A DNA stretch of 64,000 bases from Ariolimax columbianus (Eukaryota > Mollusca > Gastropoda > Stylommatophora > Arionidae), in the NCBI GenBank assembly GCA_036924085.1, contig JAVGWX010000008.1, positions 49,521,019 to 49,585,018 of the forward strand. The letters run 5' to 3'. Below are positions 42,960 to 56,634 of the stretch, one piece after another. The position numbers were made by a program, and so were the translations under genes. Each line of letters starts with the position of its first letter. Within the stretch, counting starts at the first letter, position 1. Under the pieces are notes generated by a model. It saw only the letters and a program-made list of their open reading frames with translations, did no database searches and was not told the origin of the DNA.

Positions 42960-45900
42960 ACAATAAGCATTAATGTCTGAAATATTATCTTACTATCCAC
43001 ATGTTAACAAACTCACCCTGGGCATTACAGTCCTAGCTAGTATCTTACTATCCACATGTTAACAAACCGACCCTGGGCATTACAGTCCTAGCTAGTATCT
43101 TACTATCCACATGTTAACAAACCCACCCTGGGCATTACAGTCCTAGCTAGTATCTTACTATCCACATGTTAAAAAACTCACCATCAGGAATTACAGTCCT
43201 AGCTAGCATCTTACTATCCACATGTTTACAAACTCACCCTTAGGCATTACAGTCCCAGCTAGTATCTTACTATCCACATTTTAAAAAACCTACCCTGGGC
43301 ATTACATTCCTAGCTAGTATTTTACTATCCACATGTTAACAAACTCACCTTGGGCATTACAGTCCTAGCTAGTATCTTATTATCAACATGTTAACAAACT
43401 CACTCTCAGGCATTACAGTCCCAGCTAGTATCTTACTATCCACATGTTAACAAACTCACCCTCAGGCATTACAGTCCTAGCTAGTATCTACATGTTAACA
43501 AACCCACCCTGGGCATTACAGTCCTAGCTAGTATCTTACTATCCACATGTAAACAAACTGACCCTGAGCATTACAGTCCTAGCTAGTACCTTACTATCAA
43601 CATGTTAACAAACTCACTCTAAGGCATTACAGTCCTAGCTAGCATCTTACTATCCACATGTTAACAAATTCACCCTCAGGCATTACAGTCCCAGCTAGTA
43701 TCTTACTATCCACATGTTAATAAACCCACCCTGGGCATTACAGTCCTAGCTAGTATCTTACTATCAACATGTTAAAAAACCTACCCTGGGCATTACAGTC
43801 CTAGCTAGTATCTTACTATCCACATGTTAACAAACTTACCCTGGGCATTACAGTCCTAGCTAGTATCTTACTATCCACATGTTAACAAACTCACCTTCAG
43901 GCATTACAGTCCTAGCTAGTATCATACTTTCCCCATGTTAACAAACCCACCCTGTGCATTACAGTCCTATATAGTATCTTACTATCCACATGTTAACAAA
44001 CTCACCCTCAGGCATTACAGTCCCAGCTAGTATCTTACTATCCACATGTTAACAAACCCACCCTGGGCATTACAGTCCCAGCTAGTATCTTACTATCCAC
44101 ATGTTAACAAACTCACCCTCAGGCATTACAGTCTTAGCTAGTATCTTACTATACACATGTTAACAAACCCACCCTGGGCATTACAGTCCTAGCTAGTATC
44201 TTACTATCCACATGTTAATAAACTCACCCTCAGGCATTACAGTCCCAGCTAGTATCTTACTATCCACATGTTAACAAACTCATCCTCAGGAATTACAGTT
44301 CTAGCTAGTATCTTACTATCCACATGTTACCAAACCCACCCTGGGCATTACAATCCTAGCTAGTATCTTACTATCCACATGCTAACAAACTCACTCTCAG
44401 GCATTACAGTCCTAGCTAGTATCTTACTGTGCACATGTTCACAAACCGACCCTGGGCATTACAGTCCTAGCTAGTATCTTACTATCCACATGTTAACAAA
44501 CTGACCCTGGGCATTACAGTCCTAGCTATTATCTTACTATGCAGATGTTAACATACCTACCCTGGGCATTATAGTCCTAGTTAGCATCTTACAATGCTAC
44601 ATCAAGTTTTAAGGTCCTATATATAGCATCTTACTATCCACAAGTTAACATGCCAACATCAAGTTTTAATGTCCCACAAAGTATCTACCTAAACACATGC
44701 TAACAGTCATTTATATAATACCTTACTGTTAGAATATTAACATACATATAATAAACTGTATTGTCCCATAACGTATCGTACTATCCCATGTAAACAGATG
44801 TACACTTATACAAAACATTACAGTCCTACATAGTAATTTGTTATCTGTATATTAACAGACCAATATTAAGCTTTATTGTCATTCAAAATATTGTACAATC
44901 CCAATGTTATCAGACAGAAAGCTTTAATGTCCTACATAAAATCTTACAATCCACATATTAACAAACCAACTCTAGATTTAATGTGCTATACACTATCTAC
45001 TATCTAGATGTTAAAGACTGATCCAGAGCATTGATGCACTACATAGTTTCTCACTGTCACAATGTTAACAAACCAACACAGGGCTTGAATGTCCTACACA
45101 GTTTCTCACTGCCTCAATGTTAACAAACCAACACAGAGCTTGAATGTCCTATAAAGTATCTTACTGTCAACAGAAGCAGACCAACACCTCATTTTAGTGC
45201 AATACATAATATATTGCAAACTACATGTTAACAGGCAGATGCTGAGCTTAACTGTTAAAAATAATATCTTACTGTTCACATGTTAATAAACAAACACCGA
45301 ACTTTTAGCATAGATGACCTACGTAGTATCTTACTCTACAACTGTTAGCAGACAGACACTTGAGTTTTATTGTCCCATGTACTATTAAACTGTTTGCATG
45401 TTAACAAACCATTCTTATTTGTTAATGTCCTACATGTTATCTTACTGTCCAGAAGCTAGCAGTCTCATAGGAATCTTTAATGTCCAACATATTGTTTTAC
45501 TTTTCACATGTTAACAGAACAACAGCAAGCTTTACTTTGCTACATAGCATCATACTATCTACTTGTTAACAGAACGACAGCAAGTTTTACTTTGCTACAT
45601 AGCATCATACTATCCACTTGTTAAAAGAACAACAGCACGTTTTACTTTGCTACATAGCATCATACTATCCACTTGTTTACAGAATGACAGCAAGTTTTAC
45701 TTTGCTACATAGCATCATACTATCCACTTGTTAACACACCAACAGTGAACTTTCATGTCCTACATATTTTCCTAATGTCCAAATGTTAATACACAGCAAC
45801 CAAGATATAATGCTCTATATATTATCTCACTATCCACATGAAAACAGACCAACATCATGATTAGGTATCCTATATAGTATATTATTATCCCCAGGTAAAC

Positions 45901-48315
45901 AGACCAAAAATGAGCGGTGATGCCCTACATAGTATTTTACTTTCCACACGTTAACATACCAACACTGAGCTTTATTGTCCTACATATCCTGTTCATACCC
46001 AGATGTTAACAGGCAAATATCAAGCTTTAATGTCCTTTACAATCTCTTACCTTCGTTTTGTAAACAGACAGACACCAAGACTGAATGTTATAACGGCTTC
46101 CTGCTGTCTCCATGTCAACAGACAAACACCGAGCTGTAGTGTTGTAAAAAAAATGTTTCTAATCAAATTATTAATAGACCCACACTGAGCCTTATCGCAA
46201 AAAACAAAACAAAAATAATCTTCTGTTCCACAAATAAAGAGATAGCAATAGGCTTAATTATCTTATTATCTGACTATCACTATGGAAACAGAATGACACC
46301 GAGGTTTATTGTCCTAAATATTATCTTGATATTCACAAGGCAAAAGATGTAGACCTACAACAAGCTTTACTGTCCCATATAGTATCTTACTTTTCCCATC
46401 TAAACAAACTGACCATGTCTATTAATGTCGTGCATATTATCCTACTAATCACATATAAATAGATCCACACAAGCTTCAATGTCCTACATTTTATCTTTAA
46501 ATCCACATGCCAGAATAACACTGAGCTTTACTGCCATACATATTATCTTACCATCCCCACGTTAACAGACAACAACGAGATTTGATATCCTACATATTAA
46601 CTTATCATCCACAAATTTACAGACCAGCACCATGATTTGATACTCTACATATTATCTTACCATTCCCATGTTAACAGATCAGCACCGAGGTTTGATACCC
46701 TACATATAATCTTACCATTCCCATGTTAATAGACCAACAACAAGATTTGATACCCTACATATTATCTTACCATCCCCACGTTAACAGACCAGCACCGAGA
46801 TTTGATACCGTACATATTATCTTACCATTCCCATGTTAATAGACCAACACCAAGATTTGATACCCTACATATTATCTTACCACCCCCACGTTAACAGCGT
46901 TAACAGACCAGCACCGAGATTTGATACCCTCCATCTTATCTTACTATCCCGATGATAACAGACCAACATGAAGATTTGATACCCTACATAGTATCTTACT
47001 ATCTACATGACAACAGAGACCACCACTGAGATTTGAAACCCTACATATTTTCTTACTATCCACGTGTTAACAGACCACCACTGAGATTTGATACCTTACA
47101 TATCTTTCTTTCCACATAGCAACAGATGTAGACGGCCACCAAACTTTACAGTCCTATATAATACGATAGAATCCATAAATTAACAGTCCAACACCAAAAC
47201 GTATGTCCTACATAGCATTTTACTGTCACCATGTTAACAGACTTCATGTTTTAGTGAAATCAGTTACCAGAGGACGCAGCGCTGAGACAGAAGCTGTGGT
47301 GCAGCCACTCCGACCTGAAGGGACACCAGGATTTAATGTTCTACATATTATCTTACTATCCACATGTTAGAAGTCAGATACTGAGCTTTAATCTCCTACA
47401 TAAGATCTTACTAGTTACAAATCAACAGATGATAACCAACTTGGAGATTTACTGTCTTGAAAAATATCTTACTATCCACATGTTAGTAGACTAACATAAT
47501 AATGTTCCCTTAGGTGTCTGGGGCCTGTTGCGTCGGATGAACAGCACCATGTCCAGTTGTAACTGCATGCTGCCAGGCTTCCTCTAAGGCATATGGGGAA
47601 GCCGCTACCTGTTGAAGCCACGTGTTTCGGTGACGACCTCTACTGCGATTCCAGCCAGCAGGGTGAAGGCCGTTTACACTGTTGACTGTCTTTTGAAGAA
47701 TCTGGTGAGCTGGGACCTCCTTGTCCAGGTGGACAACATGACCGAACAGGAAAATGCTGTGACATTCCAGAATAACTGAGATGGGGGGAAATGTGTCTTT
47801 GCTGAAACATCTACATTCCAGACAAAATCGTACCGATGAGTGCTAAGGATGTGTCGCTGTAGTCGCTAGTAGACTAACACTAGCTTTAATGTCCTACATA
47901 GTAACTCACTATCAACATATTAGCAGACTGACACCAAGTTTTAATCTTCTACATAGTATCTCACTATCAAAATATTAGCAGGCTGACACCAAGTTATAAT
48001 CTTCTACATATTATCTCACTATCAACATATTAGCAGACTGACACCAAGCTTTAATCTTCTACATAGTATCTTACTGTCCACATGCTAACACATACACAAC
48101 AATATTTAAATTCCTACATATTTTCTTACTATCCCCAAGTTAATACATACACAACAATATTTAAATTCCTACATATTATCTTTACTATCCCCATGTTAAC
48201 ACATACACAACAATATTTAAATCCCTACATAGTATCTTACTATCCACATCTTAACACATACACAATAATATTTAAATTCCTACATATTATCTTACTATCC
48301 ACATGTTAACCACAA
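42960..48315. repeat. 55-60 bp satellite array (right copy, long)
   Basis: The first part (42,970-44,580) is about 29 very similar 55-56 bp units with core TTAACAAACTCACCCTGGGC, ATTACAGTCCTAGCTAGTAT, CTTACTATCCACATG. From about 44,580 units become diverse, and from 45,506 the array matches window bases 1-2,575. A local expansion of four units (about 231 bp) near 46,755-46,985 is absent from the left copy. The LINE piece 47,497-47,866 interrupts it. Confidence 0.95.
47497..47866 (-). mobile_element. LINE 3'-end fragment (duplicate of 1,761-2,130)
   Basis: Same fragment and position in the array as 1,761-2,130. Its target-site duplication is perfect here: TAGTAGACTAACA at 47,484-47,496 and 47,867-47,879. 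Confidence 0.8.
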
Positions 48316-50955
48316 TAGTATTACCGACTCTCAAACCCTTTATCTGTTTGCACACACTGACATTAACAAACAAGCTAAACTCCTACTGAGTATGTAGTTG
48401 CTAAATGGCTGAATCAACAGCAAAAGAACCAAACAAAGGGGTTATGCAAGCAATTTTAGAGCTGCATTTTTAAAAGCCAGTATGAACAGTACGTAGGAAG
48501 TATTACTAAGTCTTGGAAATCTGTCAATACTGAAGGACTTTACACAGTTGTACACACACGTACACACACACGCAAAGCAATATGTGCATGTGTGCGTGAA
48601 GGTATGTTTAAAATAATAAGGTATGTATTACTACATTACCAGGCTTTCCATTTGGTGTATGTTAATAGTACCATTACTCGAATAAACCATATGTACACAG
48701 ACTGACAGCAAAGAGCAGATTTATCAATACCTGGACTTTAGGAATGTGTACTTTAGCATCTGTTTGTTTACATTCGTGAATATAGCATCTTGTGCGTCTG
48801 GTGAAATAAACAAGAAACAAACATACACTGGAATAAGGTTCGATTTAATATTTACGTATTTCAGATGTTATGTTATGAATATTACTTCTACATTTATTCA
48901 GCCAGTAATGAACATGCAAGATTCCTCCATATGATTAGTGTGATTATAATGATGGTCACAGGTGTCCTGTTTTAAAAAAATGTACAGTTTGAAATATGAA
49001 TATGTACAATAAGATTAACAATCTACAGATGGGATGTTAGAGAAATTTACAAACAAAAAAGTCTCCATACCTTTGCTAACATCTCATTAAATCCAACAAT
49101 TTGAAAGTAGCACACACACAATATAAGCACGCTTGACCATAAACAACTCTCAGCACAGATCTTCGATAGCTAGATAAAAGTTACACGACCTAGTAGTGAA
49201 CTGTATTTACACGGACAATAATTACTTCGCCACAAGGGCAATGAATTGAAAAGAAAGGGATGTAATAAATGCATCACAATATTATACATCATTTAATAAT
49301 CACATTAAAATAAAGCTAATATTTCCAATAGTTAAGGGTGTGTTTAATGCAGCATACTATATAAACTTTACTCTTGGGCAATTTCTAAAATTTATTTACA
49401 TTTTATGGATATTATTAAATTACTTTTTGAAAACAATATGCGAGCCGCTGTTACCACAACAGAGGTAGCTTAAACAGGCATCAGCATATATGTTAACTAT
49501 AACTTTACTATTAACAGCTACAGGAGCAGCCAGTGTTGTCTTCTGCCAGTTACTTGTCTAGTTCGCTCCATGACTTCGACGCCGGTCAAGGTCCAAGGTT
49601 CAGCTCTTGTGATAAGCACGGCTTTGCTGTCACAATCGTCGCCGACGAGCGCCTGGGGTCGCGAGTTGTTCCTCCCCATATGTCGTGCACGAGGACGACA
49701 ACAAGCGTGAGAAATTTGGTCGGGTGGATAATTAACACCTATCGCCTTCAGTGTACAGATGCCAATGTACACGTCCATGTGGTTCTGGTGTAGGGCCATA
49801 GCTCACTCGTTCTAGGTTGTACCTGGATAAAGAGGGGAGATGCCCAAGCCAGAACCTCTCACGCAAATTTTTTATGATGGGATAACTCTTAATGTTTTTA
49901 TTTTGTGTATTTGTTTAGTTATGTCCCCTACCACGTTTGAAATCACTGAATGTGAATAACATCAGCGACGAAAATGGCACCCGACATTAAACTGCATCTC
50001 CTCCCCTCGCCTTCTACCGACACAAGCTGATAGAAGATGATGATGATGATAAGCATGACAATGATAATAACAAAACATTGATCATTTACTTACAAGAAAA
50101 CAATTAAATAGATCTGTGAGCGTACAACCACGAAGGAATGATTATTCCATGAGATAAGCAGAAGAAAAAGTGTGATTCCCATAGAGACATGTTCAAGGAA
50201 ACAAGACCACAGCAAATGTACATAGAGAGCGTAGGATGCAACGTTGTTTTGCGGGGGGGGGGGGGGAAGCTGTTTCTCTTAGGTTGCAACTTGTTCCAGC
50301 CAACCTAGCTGTAAATGAGTACCCGATTTACTGTTAGGAAAAATGAGAGAGGGACAGGTATTGCTTCTAACAAAAGCTGAAGTGTTTAGTTTGATTAGAG
50401 GTTTGCCTTTCTTGAGTCTGTGGAGAAGACTTGCCCTTTTCCACTCCAGACTGTATCCGTTTGGGCGGTATCATGACGCATTGGCCAGTGTATGGTGTGT
50501 GTATCAGAAGAATGAAGATTCCAGTACCTCAGCTCTGGCGGTAATGACTGATATGGAAATAAATTTACATATCCGTGATATTGTAAGTCAAGACAGCAAG
50601 GAAGGAAACTGGCTACCCCCATCTCATAAAAGCTGAGCCCTCTTATAGGGAAGTTTCTACCACAACATCCCCGACTGCAGTATATTTGAATTATTTGATG
50701 TATCCATGAATAAAAACAGCGAGTTGGCTGTGTTTATATTCTGACATTCTTTCCTTGACATAATCAAGTTTGTTCAGCGGATTGTCGCTACGGTTGGCAG
50801 GTGTTCAAGGCATGTTTTTGTTCGTGAGCTTTACTCCCTTGTGCATTTTGTGATGTTCCTTAACTGGTAGTGGGCGGCGGACATTGGAGTTCATGTTTGT
50901 CACACATTAGTTGGTAGCATTGATTGTGGAGAGTACAGAGAAACAAGAAGACCAA
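48316..50955. other. Non-coding stretch, duplicate of 2,576-5,227
   Basis: Matches the left copy with scattered substitutions. The T/G homopolymer of the left copy (4,508-4,534) is reduced to a G run at 50,251-50,266. Confidence 0.6.
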
Positions 50956-50959
50956 GGTG

Positions 50960-50994
50960 TAGAGAGAGAGAGAGAGAAAGAGAGAGCGAGAGTG

Positions 50995-51034
<40 letters not shown>

Positions 51035-51062
51035 TGTAAATGAGAGAGAGAGAGAGAGAGAG
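50960..51062. repeat. (GA)n microsatellite, expanded copy
   Basis: Counterpart of 5,228-5,290, longer by about 42 bp through an extra GAGAGTGTAAAT-plus-GA block. Confidence 0.95.
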
Positions 51063-51538
51063 ACAAAGACAGGCAAGAGGAAGAAATGAAAAGGAAGGAA
51101 AGAAAGATGTATATTGTTTAATGACTTAATTGGTACAGGTGTTAAAAAGGATGCGAGGTAATTGGTTTTAGCAAGAAAAGGAAAAGGTAATCATGAAGGA
51201 CTCTCTGCTGTCGAGGTTGAAGTGTTACAGACTTCACTGTACTTTTCCTCAGCTTTTTATGAGGTGGAGTGGCCAACTCCCGTACTCGCCACATTTACTT
51301 CACTAACACTAAGCGAGGTACAGGTACAGTTATTAATAAGAATATGATTTGATAGAGTTGAGAGTAAGAAAACACGATTAGAAAAGTGAATAAGTTTCTA
51401 CGGCTACATGAAAAGGGTTAGAGTCAAGTGTGTGACTTGATCCATGCCAAGAAAGCATTTCTTGTAACCACGGCTCCTGTATAGTTAGTTTATAACAATG
51501 AAAGAGCCGACATCCTGACTTCAAAAGGCACAACATCA

Positions 51539-52030
51539 TGTTGTTGTTTTTGTTGTTGTTGTTATTGTTGTTGTTGTTGTTGTATGCCCGCCATAAGTAA
51601 TATCACTCTTCTGTGCACCGGAAAGGGCGTTCAGTAGCGGTTTGCAACAGCATGTAGGAATAGCTGAAAGTAGCTGCTGTAGCCCTTTTGCACTTCCTGA
51701 TAGTATCACTGTGTCATCTGCGTATCGTAACTCTAGAATCTCGTACCCCCCAATCGGAAATGGGTCGAACATTTCAATATTCACGTCATCTCGAACATGT
51801 CTCATTATACATTCCGCATATATGTTGTACAGATAAGGTGAGAGGATACATCTCTGTCGTACTCCCTTTTGTACTGCAAACCAATCTGATGTTTGCCCAG
51901 ATACTAAGACAACGGCTTGTTGATCTCGGTATACTCGGAAACTCCCTTGCCAGTGTTCTTATTGCCCTAAAGGTTTCTCTCTCTCTGCCTTGTTGCTGTA
52001 GGTTTTCTATATCTTTACACGTTTCCACTA
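51539..52030 (-). mobile_element. LINE RT fragment (duplicate of 5,765-6,255)
   Basis: Same frames and YADD block as the left copy, with a few substitutions. Confidence 0.75.
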
Positions 52031-52084
52031 TGTATCTTCTTTTATTTTTTTTAGCCGTAAATGGACATAGTAAAGATCAAAACC

Positions 52085-52802
52085 TGTTTATAAACACTCC
52101 ACACCACTCCACTTAACTTAACTTAACGTAATGTGACATGACGTGGCATGGCTCGGCTCGACTCCACTCGACTGCACTTCACTTCAATTAACTCCCCTTC
52201 ACTTAACGTAACGTGACATGGCTCGACTCACCTCCACTCGACTCCACTTCACTTCAATCCACTCCACTCCACTTAACGTAACGTGACGTGACATGGCTCG
52301 GTTCGACTCCACTTCACTTCAATCCAATCCACTCCACTCCACTTAACTTAAATTAACTTAACGTAACGTGACATGGCTCGGCTCGACTCCACTCGACTCC
52401 ACTTCACTTTAATCCAATCCACTCCACTCCACTCCACTCCACTCCACTTAACTTAAATTAACTTAACGTAACGTGACGTGGCATGGCTCATCTCGACTCA
52501 ACTCGACTCCACTTCACTTCAATTAACTCCCCTCCTCTTAACGTAACGTGACGTGGCATGGCTCGGCTCGACTCAACTCGACTCCACTCCCCTTCACTCC
52601 ACTTACTTCACCTAACTTAACGTAACTTGACGTTGCAAGGTTCGGCTCGACTCCACTTCACTTTAATCCACTCCACTCCACTTCAATCCACACTCCACTT
52701 CAATCCACTCGACTCCACTCGACTCTACTCCACTTCACTTCAATCCACTCCACTCCACTTCAACCCACACTACACTTCAATCCACTCCACTCCACTTAAC
52801 TT
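52085..52802. repeat. Pentamer-register satellite (duplicate, longer)
   Basis: Counterpart of 6,310-6,962 with about 72 bp of additional CTCCA/CTTCA/ATCCA words near 52,700-52,780. It again ends in CTTAACTTAACTTAACGTC, the CR1-like tail (52,796-52,862). Confidence 0.85.
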
Positions 52803-53194
52803 AACTTAACGTCTTTAAACTGGTTAAGACGACTCTACGGAGTTTGTATACAACCAGTTTCTTGGGGGGTAGTGTTTACTGATGTGCGAGACCATTTTAA
52901 TAAATACAAACACTAGAGCTAATTAGACCCGCAGTCAGTTAAGCGCCATTTAGTTGCTCTTAACAAACCACCCGAGAAGAGGTACAAATAATTTGTGTAG
53001 ATTTTAACTTCAATTTTATCCGGGCAACGGCCTTTAATCCTACTCTTTCCGATTTCCAACTGCCATGGAGTTTTTAACGTGCTCGACACTGAACACGGAA
53101 GTCCGATCTCACTACCCAGAGATCGGGTGAATTTTTACCAGAAGATCCAGGTAAAAAAAATCCCAGCCTCCACCGTGATTCCTACACACTACCA

Positions 53195-54938
53195 ATATAC
53201 CAAGAAGAGTCCACAGCTCCATGTTTGCAGACGATCTGGCTATGTGGACCTCTGAAAAGAATCTCACCATAGCAAGTAATCGGATGCAGCAGGCCCTATC
53301 ATCGCTGGAGGAGTGGGTGAACTCATGGCTGGTCAAAATAAACGAGGAAAAAACAACATGTACGATATTTTCGCTTTCAAACAAACCCCAAAACACCAAA
53401 ATAAGTCTTAACGGCAAATACCTGCGGCCAAACGACAACCGAAACTACATGGGAGTCACATTTGACCGGCGCATGACATGGAAAAGTCAGATCGAGAGAA
53501 ACCGAATGAGAGGAAGACAAGGAATGGCAATCATCAGTAAACTTGATGGCACAAACTGGGGAGCAGACGCAAGTATACTAAAGAAACTGTACACTGGAAG
53601 AGTGAGACCAGTTCTCGAGTATGGCATTGCGGCATGGACCACATCAGCAAAGGCGAACTTTGACAAAATTAGCAAACTTCAAAACCAAGCCATGAGAGTT
53701 ATAACAGGAGGCATGAAGTCAACCCCAATTGTAGAACTAGAAAAGATTACAAATCTGCAATCCATGACCGACAGAAGAGAGACTGCAGAGCCCAGCAACA
53801 AGCAGAGAAACTCAGAAGACTGACAGACCATCCAATGCCTCAGAGACTAAATAATTTTGGAAATGAGAAACTAAAGAGGAGAAACTTTGCAGAAATAGCC
53901 AAAGCAAAGATGAGCGAAGACCCTATGAATGCATTAACAACACCAAAGCTGATCCTTACCACACGCAAACCTAACTGGAGCCAGCATATATTTCCAGAGG
54001 TGGTAGAAAATATACCAGGTATTGGAAAAAGGATCTGCCAGACTGAAAACAAGAAGAGACATAACCCTGAGGTTCATAACGAAAAACTACCCAAGCATGG
54101 ACTGGACCCATGCATACACCGACTGTTCTATAACAAACACAACACAGAACGGAGGGGCAGAGGTTTTTCTGATCCTAAACAATGGTAGAAAAATAACATT
54201 GTCAGTGGTAACTGGAAAATACTTCAGCAATTTCAGAGCGGAGGCAGAGGCACTGAGGGCTGCAGTAGATGAAATGGTAACAGGCAAAAGAAATGAAAGC
54301 CATATAGTCCTGTTTATAGATGCTCTGGCTGTAGTAACAGCACTAAAAAGCCAGAAAAATACTGAACTTAATGATTTAAGAGCAGTACTCTGACAACTAT
54401 GCCAGTAGTCCGTACCAAAAAGAGTAGTGGTACAGTGGGTTCCATCCCACTGTAACATCCAAGGCAACGAGGAGGCAGACAGACTGGCAAAAGAAGGTGC
54501 AAGACTACCACAATCAGACCCTAGTGTGACCTACGAAGAGTCAAAACGGCTTATTAGAGCTAGATACATGACCAAATGGGAAATAGAACATACTGGCTAC
54601 ACAAAAAACGATGCCTATAACCAGTTGAACAGAAGAGAGCAGGTCGTGGTCTTCAGACTGCGCACAGGCCACAATAGATTGAGGTACCACCTATTCAACA
54701 AATTGAAGATAGGTGGCACTGACGAATGCTCGTGTGGTACCGGGAAAATGACCGATGAACATTTACTGCAAAACTGCCCGACATACGAGGATCAGAGAAA
54801 GCACATGTGGCCATCACCAGTGGCAACACTAGACAAGCTCTATGGCAGTATCGACATCCTCAGGATGACAGCTGCTTTTTTCCAAAAAGTACAGATTGAC
54901 GTTTGACAGCTTACGAAGAAGAAGAAAGAAGAAGAAAA
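53195..54938 (+). pseudogene. I-like LINE copy A' (duplicate of copy A)
   Basis: Duplicate of 7,349-9,095 with the same 5' truncation, the same frameshift near 53,780, and the same TGA (54,391-54,393) and TAG stops. It has an additional 2-nt deletion near 54,050 that splits the RNase H reading frame. A (GAA)n tail is at 54,915-54,938. Confidence 0.9.
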
Positions 54939-55283
54939 CACTACCTCCGCCACCCGAGGCAGACACCTTATCACTGGACACCCCACCCCACACAAGCTTA
55001 GTATATTGAAATCTCGAACACTTCATTCCTGACCAGCGGTTAAATCTGCTGAAGGAAACACTTTACTTTATACACAGACCACTTTGCTTATCCATATGAC
55101 TTTTATTGTTTATCCATATGACTTTTGCTGCATTTCTAGTTATTTATAATTTTATTTTGCAACCCTTATGGTGTGAATCAAGTTGGTTTTACAGCAAGAT
55201 TTCAAAGTACAACACCAACTGAGAGTGATCAGATAGGTGTAGGTATGTTTATGTGTTTACAAATCTGTATAAAAACTAATCTA

Positions 55284-55774
55284 TAAAAAGATATCAGATA
55301 TCATAGAGGGGATATAAACATGCTGGAAAGAATACAAAAAAGAGCGACAAAGCTGATAGTGGAATTCCAGAATAACAGTTATGAGGAAAGACTCAGAAAA
55401 ACCAGCCTACAGTGAAGAGAGAAGAGAGAAGAATTCGTGGGGACTTAATACAGGTTTTAAGATGATCAGAGGAATGGATAAATTAGACTATTACAAGTTG
55501 TTTTTTTAATACAGCCACCCACAATAACAAGAGGGCATAGCTACAAGTTGACTAAAGAGAGGTCCATATTAGATATTAGGAAATATTTTTTTAGTCAGAG
55601 AATGGTGAATGCTTGGAATGCATTGCCAGGGGAGGTAGTGGAGGCAAGGACAGTTAATGTATTTAAGAATAAATTGGATGCGTATCGCTTTTAGAGCAAG
55701 GTGATGTCAATGAAACTGGTTGTATACAGACTCTGCAGGGTCTTCTAAACCAGTATAAAGACGTTAAGTTAAAA
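55284..55774 (+). mobile_element. CR1-like LINE 3'-end fragment (duplicate)
   Basis: Duplicate of 9,440-9,930, nearly identical, including the 3' hairpin and GTTAAGTTAA tail. Confidence 0.8.
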
Positions 55775-56310
55775 GGTCCTATTGCTGTTGTAATTCTTTC
55801 TCGCATTTCCTCATTTGTAACTTGATCTTTGTACGTGACGTTTAGAAGTCTTCGGAAACATCTCATCGCCAAGCCCTGTATCCTCCGGTGCAGGTCAGCT
55901 GTAATTATCCATGTCTCACAAGCATAGAGGGATATTGACAGGATTAGCTTGCGCATTAACCTGAGTTGTGTGCATAGTGCTAACTGTTTATCTTGCCAGA
56001 TTTTGAGTCGTGCAAACGCCACTATTGTCTGTGCTATTCTGGCCAACACCTCATATTTTAATTCTTTATCACTTACAATCGAACCCAGATCTTCTAAAAC
56101 GGTCAACCATTTCGAGATCCTGACCATTAGCTTTTATCCTACTGTTGAAGCCCTCGGTGTTGTTGGTCATTAATTTTGTCTTTCCAGCGTTCAACTCCTT
56201 AGACAAGAGCTGTATCATCGAGCCTTCTGACCTATCCTGGAGTTCTGCTTCTGTGCTTGCAAACCCAGCGATGTCATCTGCAAAGTGAAGGTTGATAATC
56301 ATTCGGCAGC
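55775..56310 (-). mobile_element. RTE/L2-like LINE fragment (duplicate, cut at poly(C))
   Basis: Duplicate of 9,931-10,466: the C-terminal 154-codon frame is intact (55,663-56,127) and the FADD block ('LHFADDIAGFAS') is present, but the upstream RQGC block is missing because the sequence breaks at the poly(C). Confidence 0.8.
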
Positions 56311-56634
56311 CCCCCCCCCCCCCCCCCCATTTCCCATTTCCCAAATTGTTCAGTCTCTGGTGCACTGGATGGTCAGTCAGTCTTCGGAGTTTCTCTGACT
56401 GCAGCTGGGCTCTGCAGTCTCTTTTATTGGTCATGGATTGCAGTTTTGTAATCTTTTCAAGTTCTACAATTGGCGTTGACTTCATGCCTCCTGTTATAAC
56501 TCTCATGGCTTGGTTTTGGAGTTTGCTAACTTTATCGAAGTTCGCCTTTGCTGCTGTTGTCCATGCCGCAATGCCATACTCGAGAACTGGTCTCACTCTT
56601 CCAGTGTACAGTTTCTTTAGTATGCTTTCGTCTT
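56311..56634 (-). pseudogene. Poly(C) and I-like LINE piece fused at the duplication end
   Basis: Poly(C) at 56,311-56,328, then ~300 bp of minus-strand I-like LINE, from 'ESILKKLYTGRVRPVLEYG' (high end) to 'HQRLNNLGNGK' (low end). It is closer to copy B than to copy D in a spot comparison. The two LINE remnants are joined through the G/C tract into one artificial 195-codon frame, which should not be taken as a gene. Confidence 0.85.

Larger units (their letters stand above)
45506..56634 (+). repeat. Large direct segmental duplication, copy 2
   Basis: Collinear with 1-10,480, then with 11,930-12,236 across a deletion of about 1.4 kb. The included LINE pieces, satellite and GA tract are all shared, so they predate the duplication. 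It ends at 56,634, where the sequence turns into the (GAA)n tail of LINE copy D. Confidence 0.95.
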
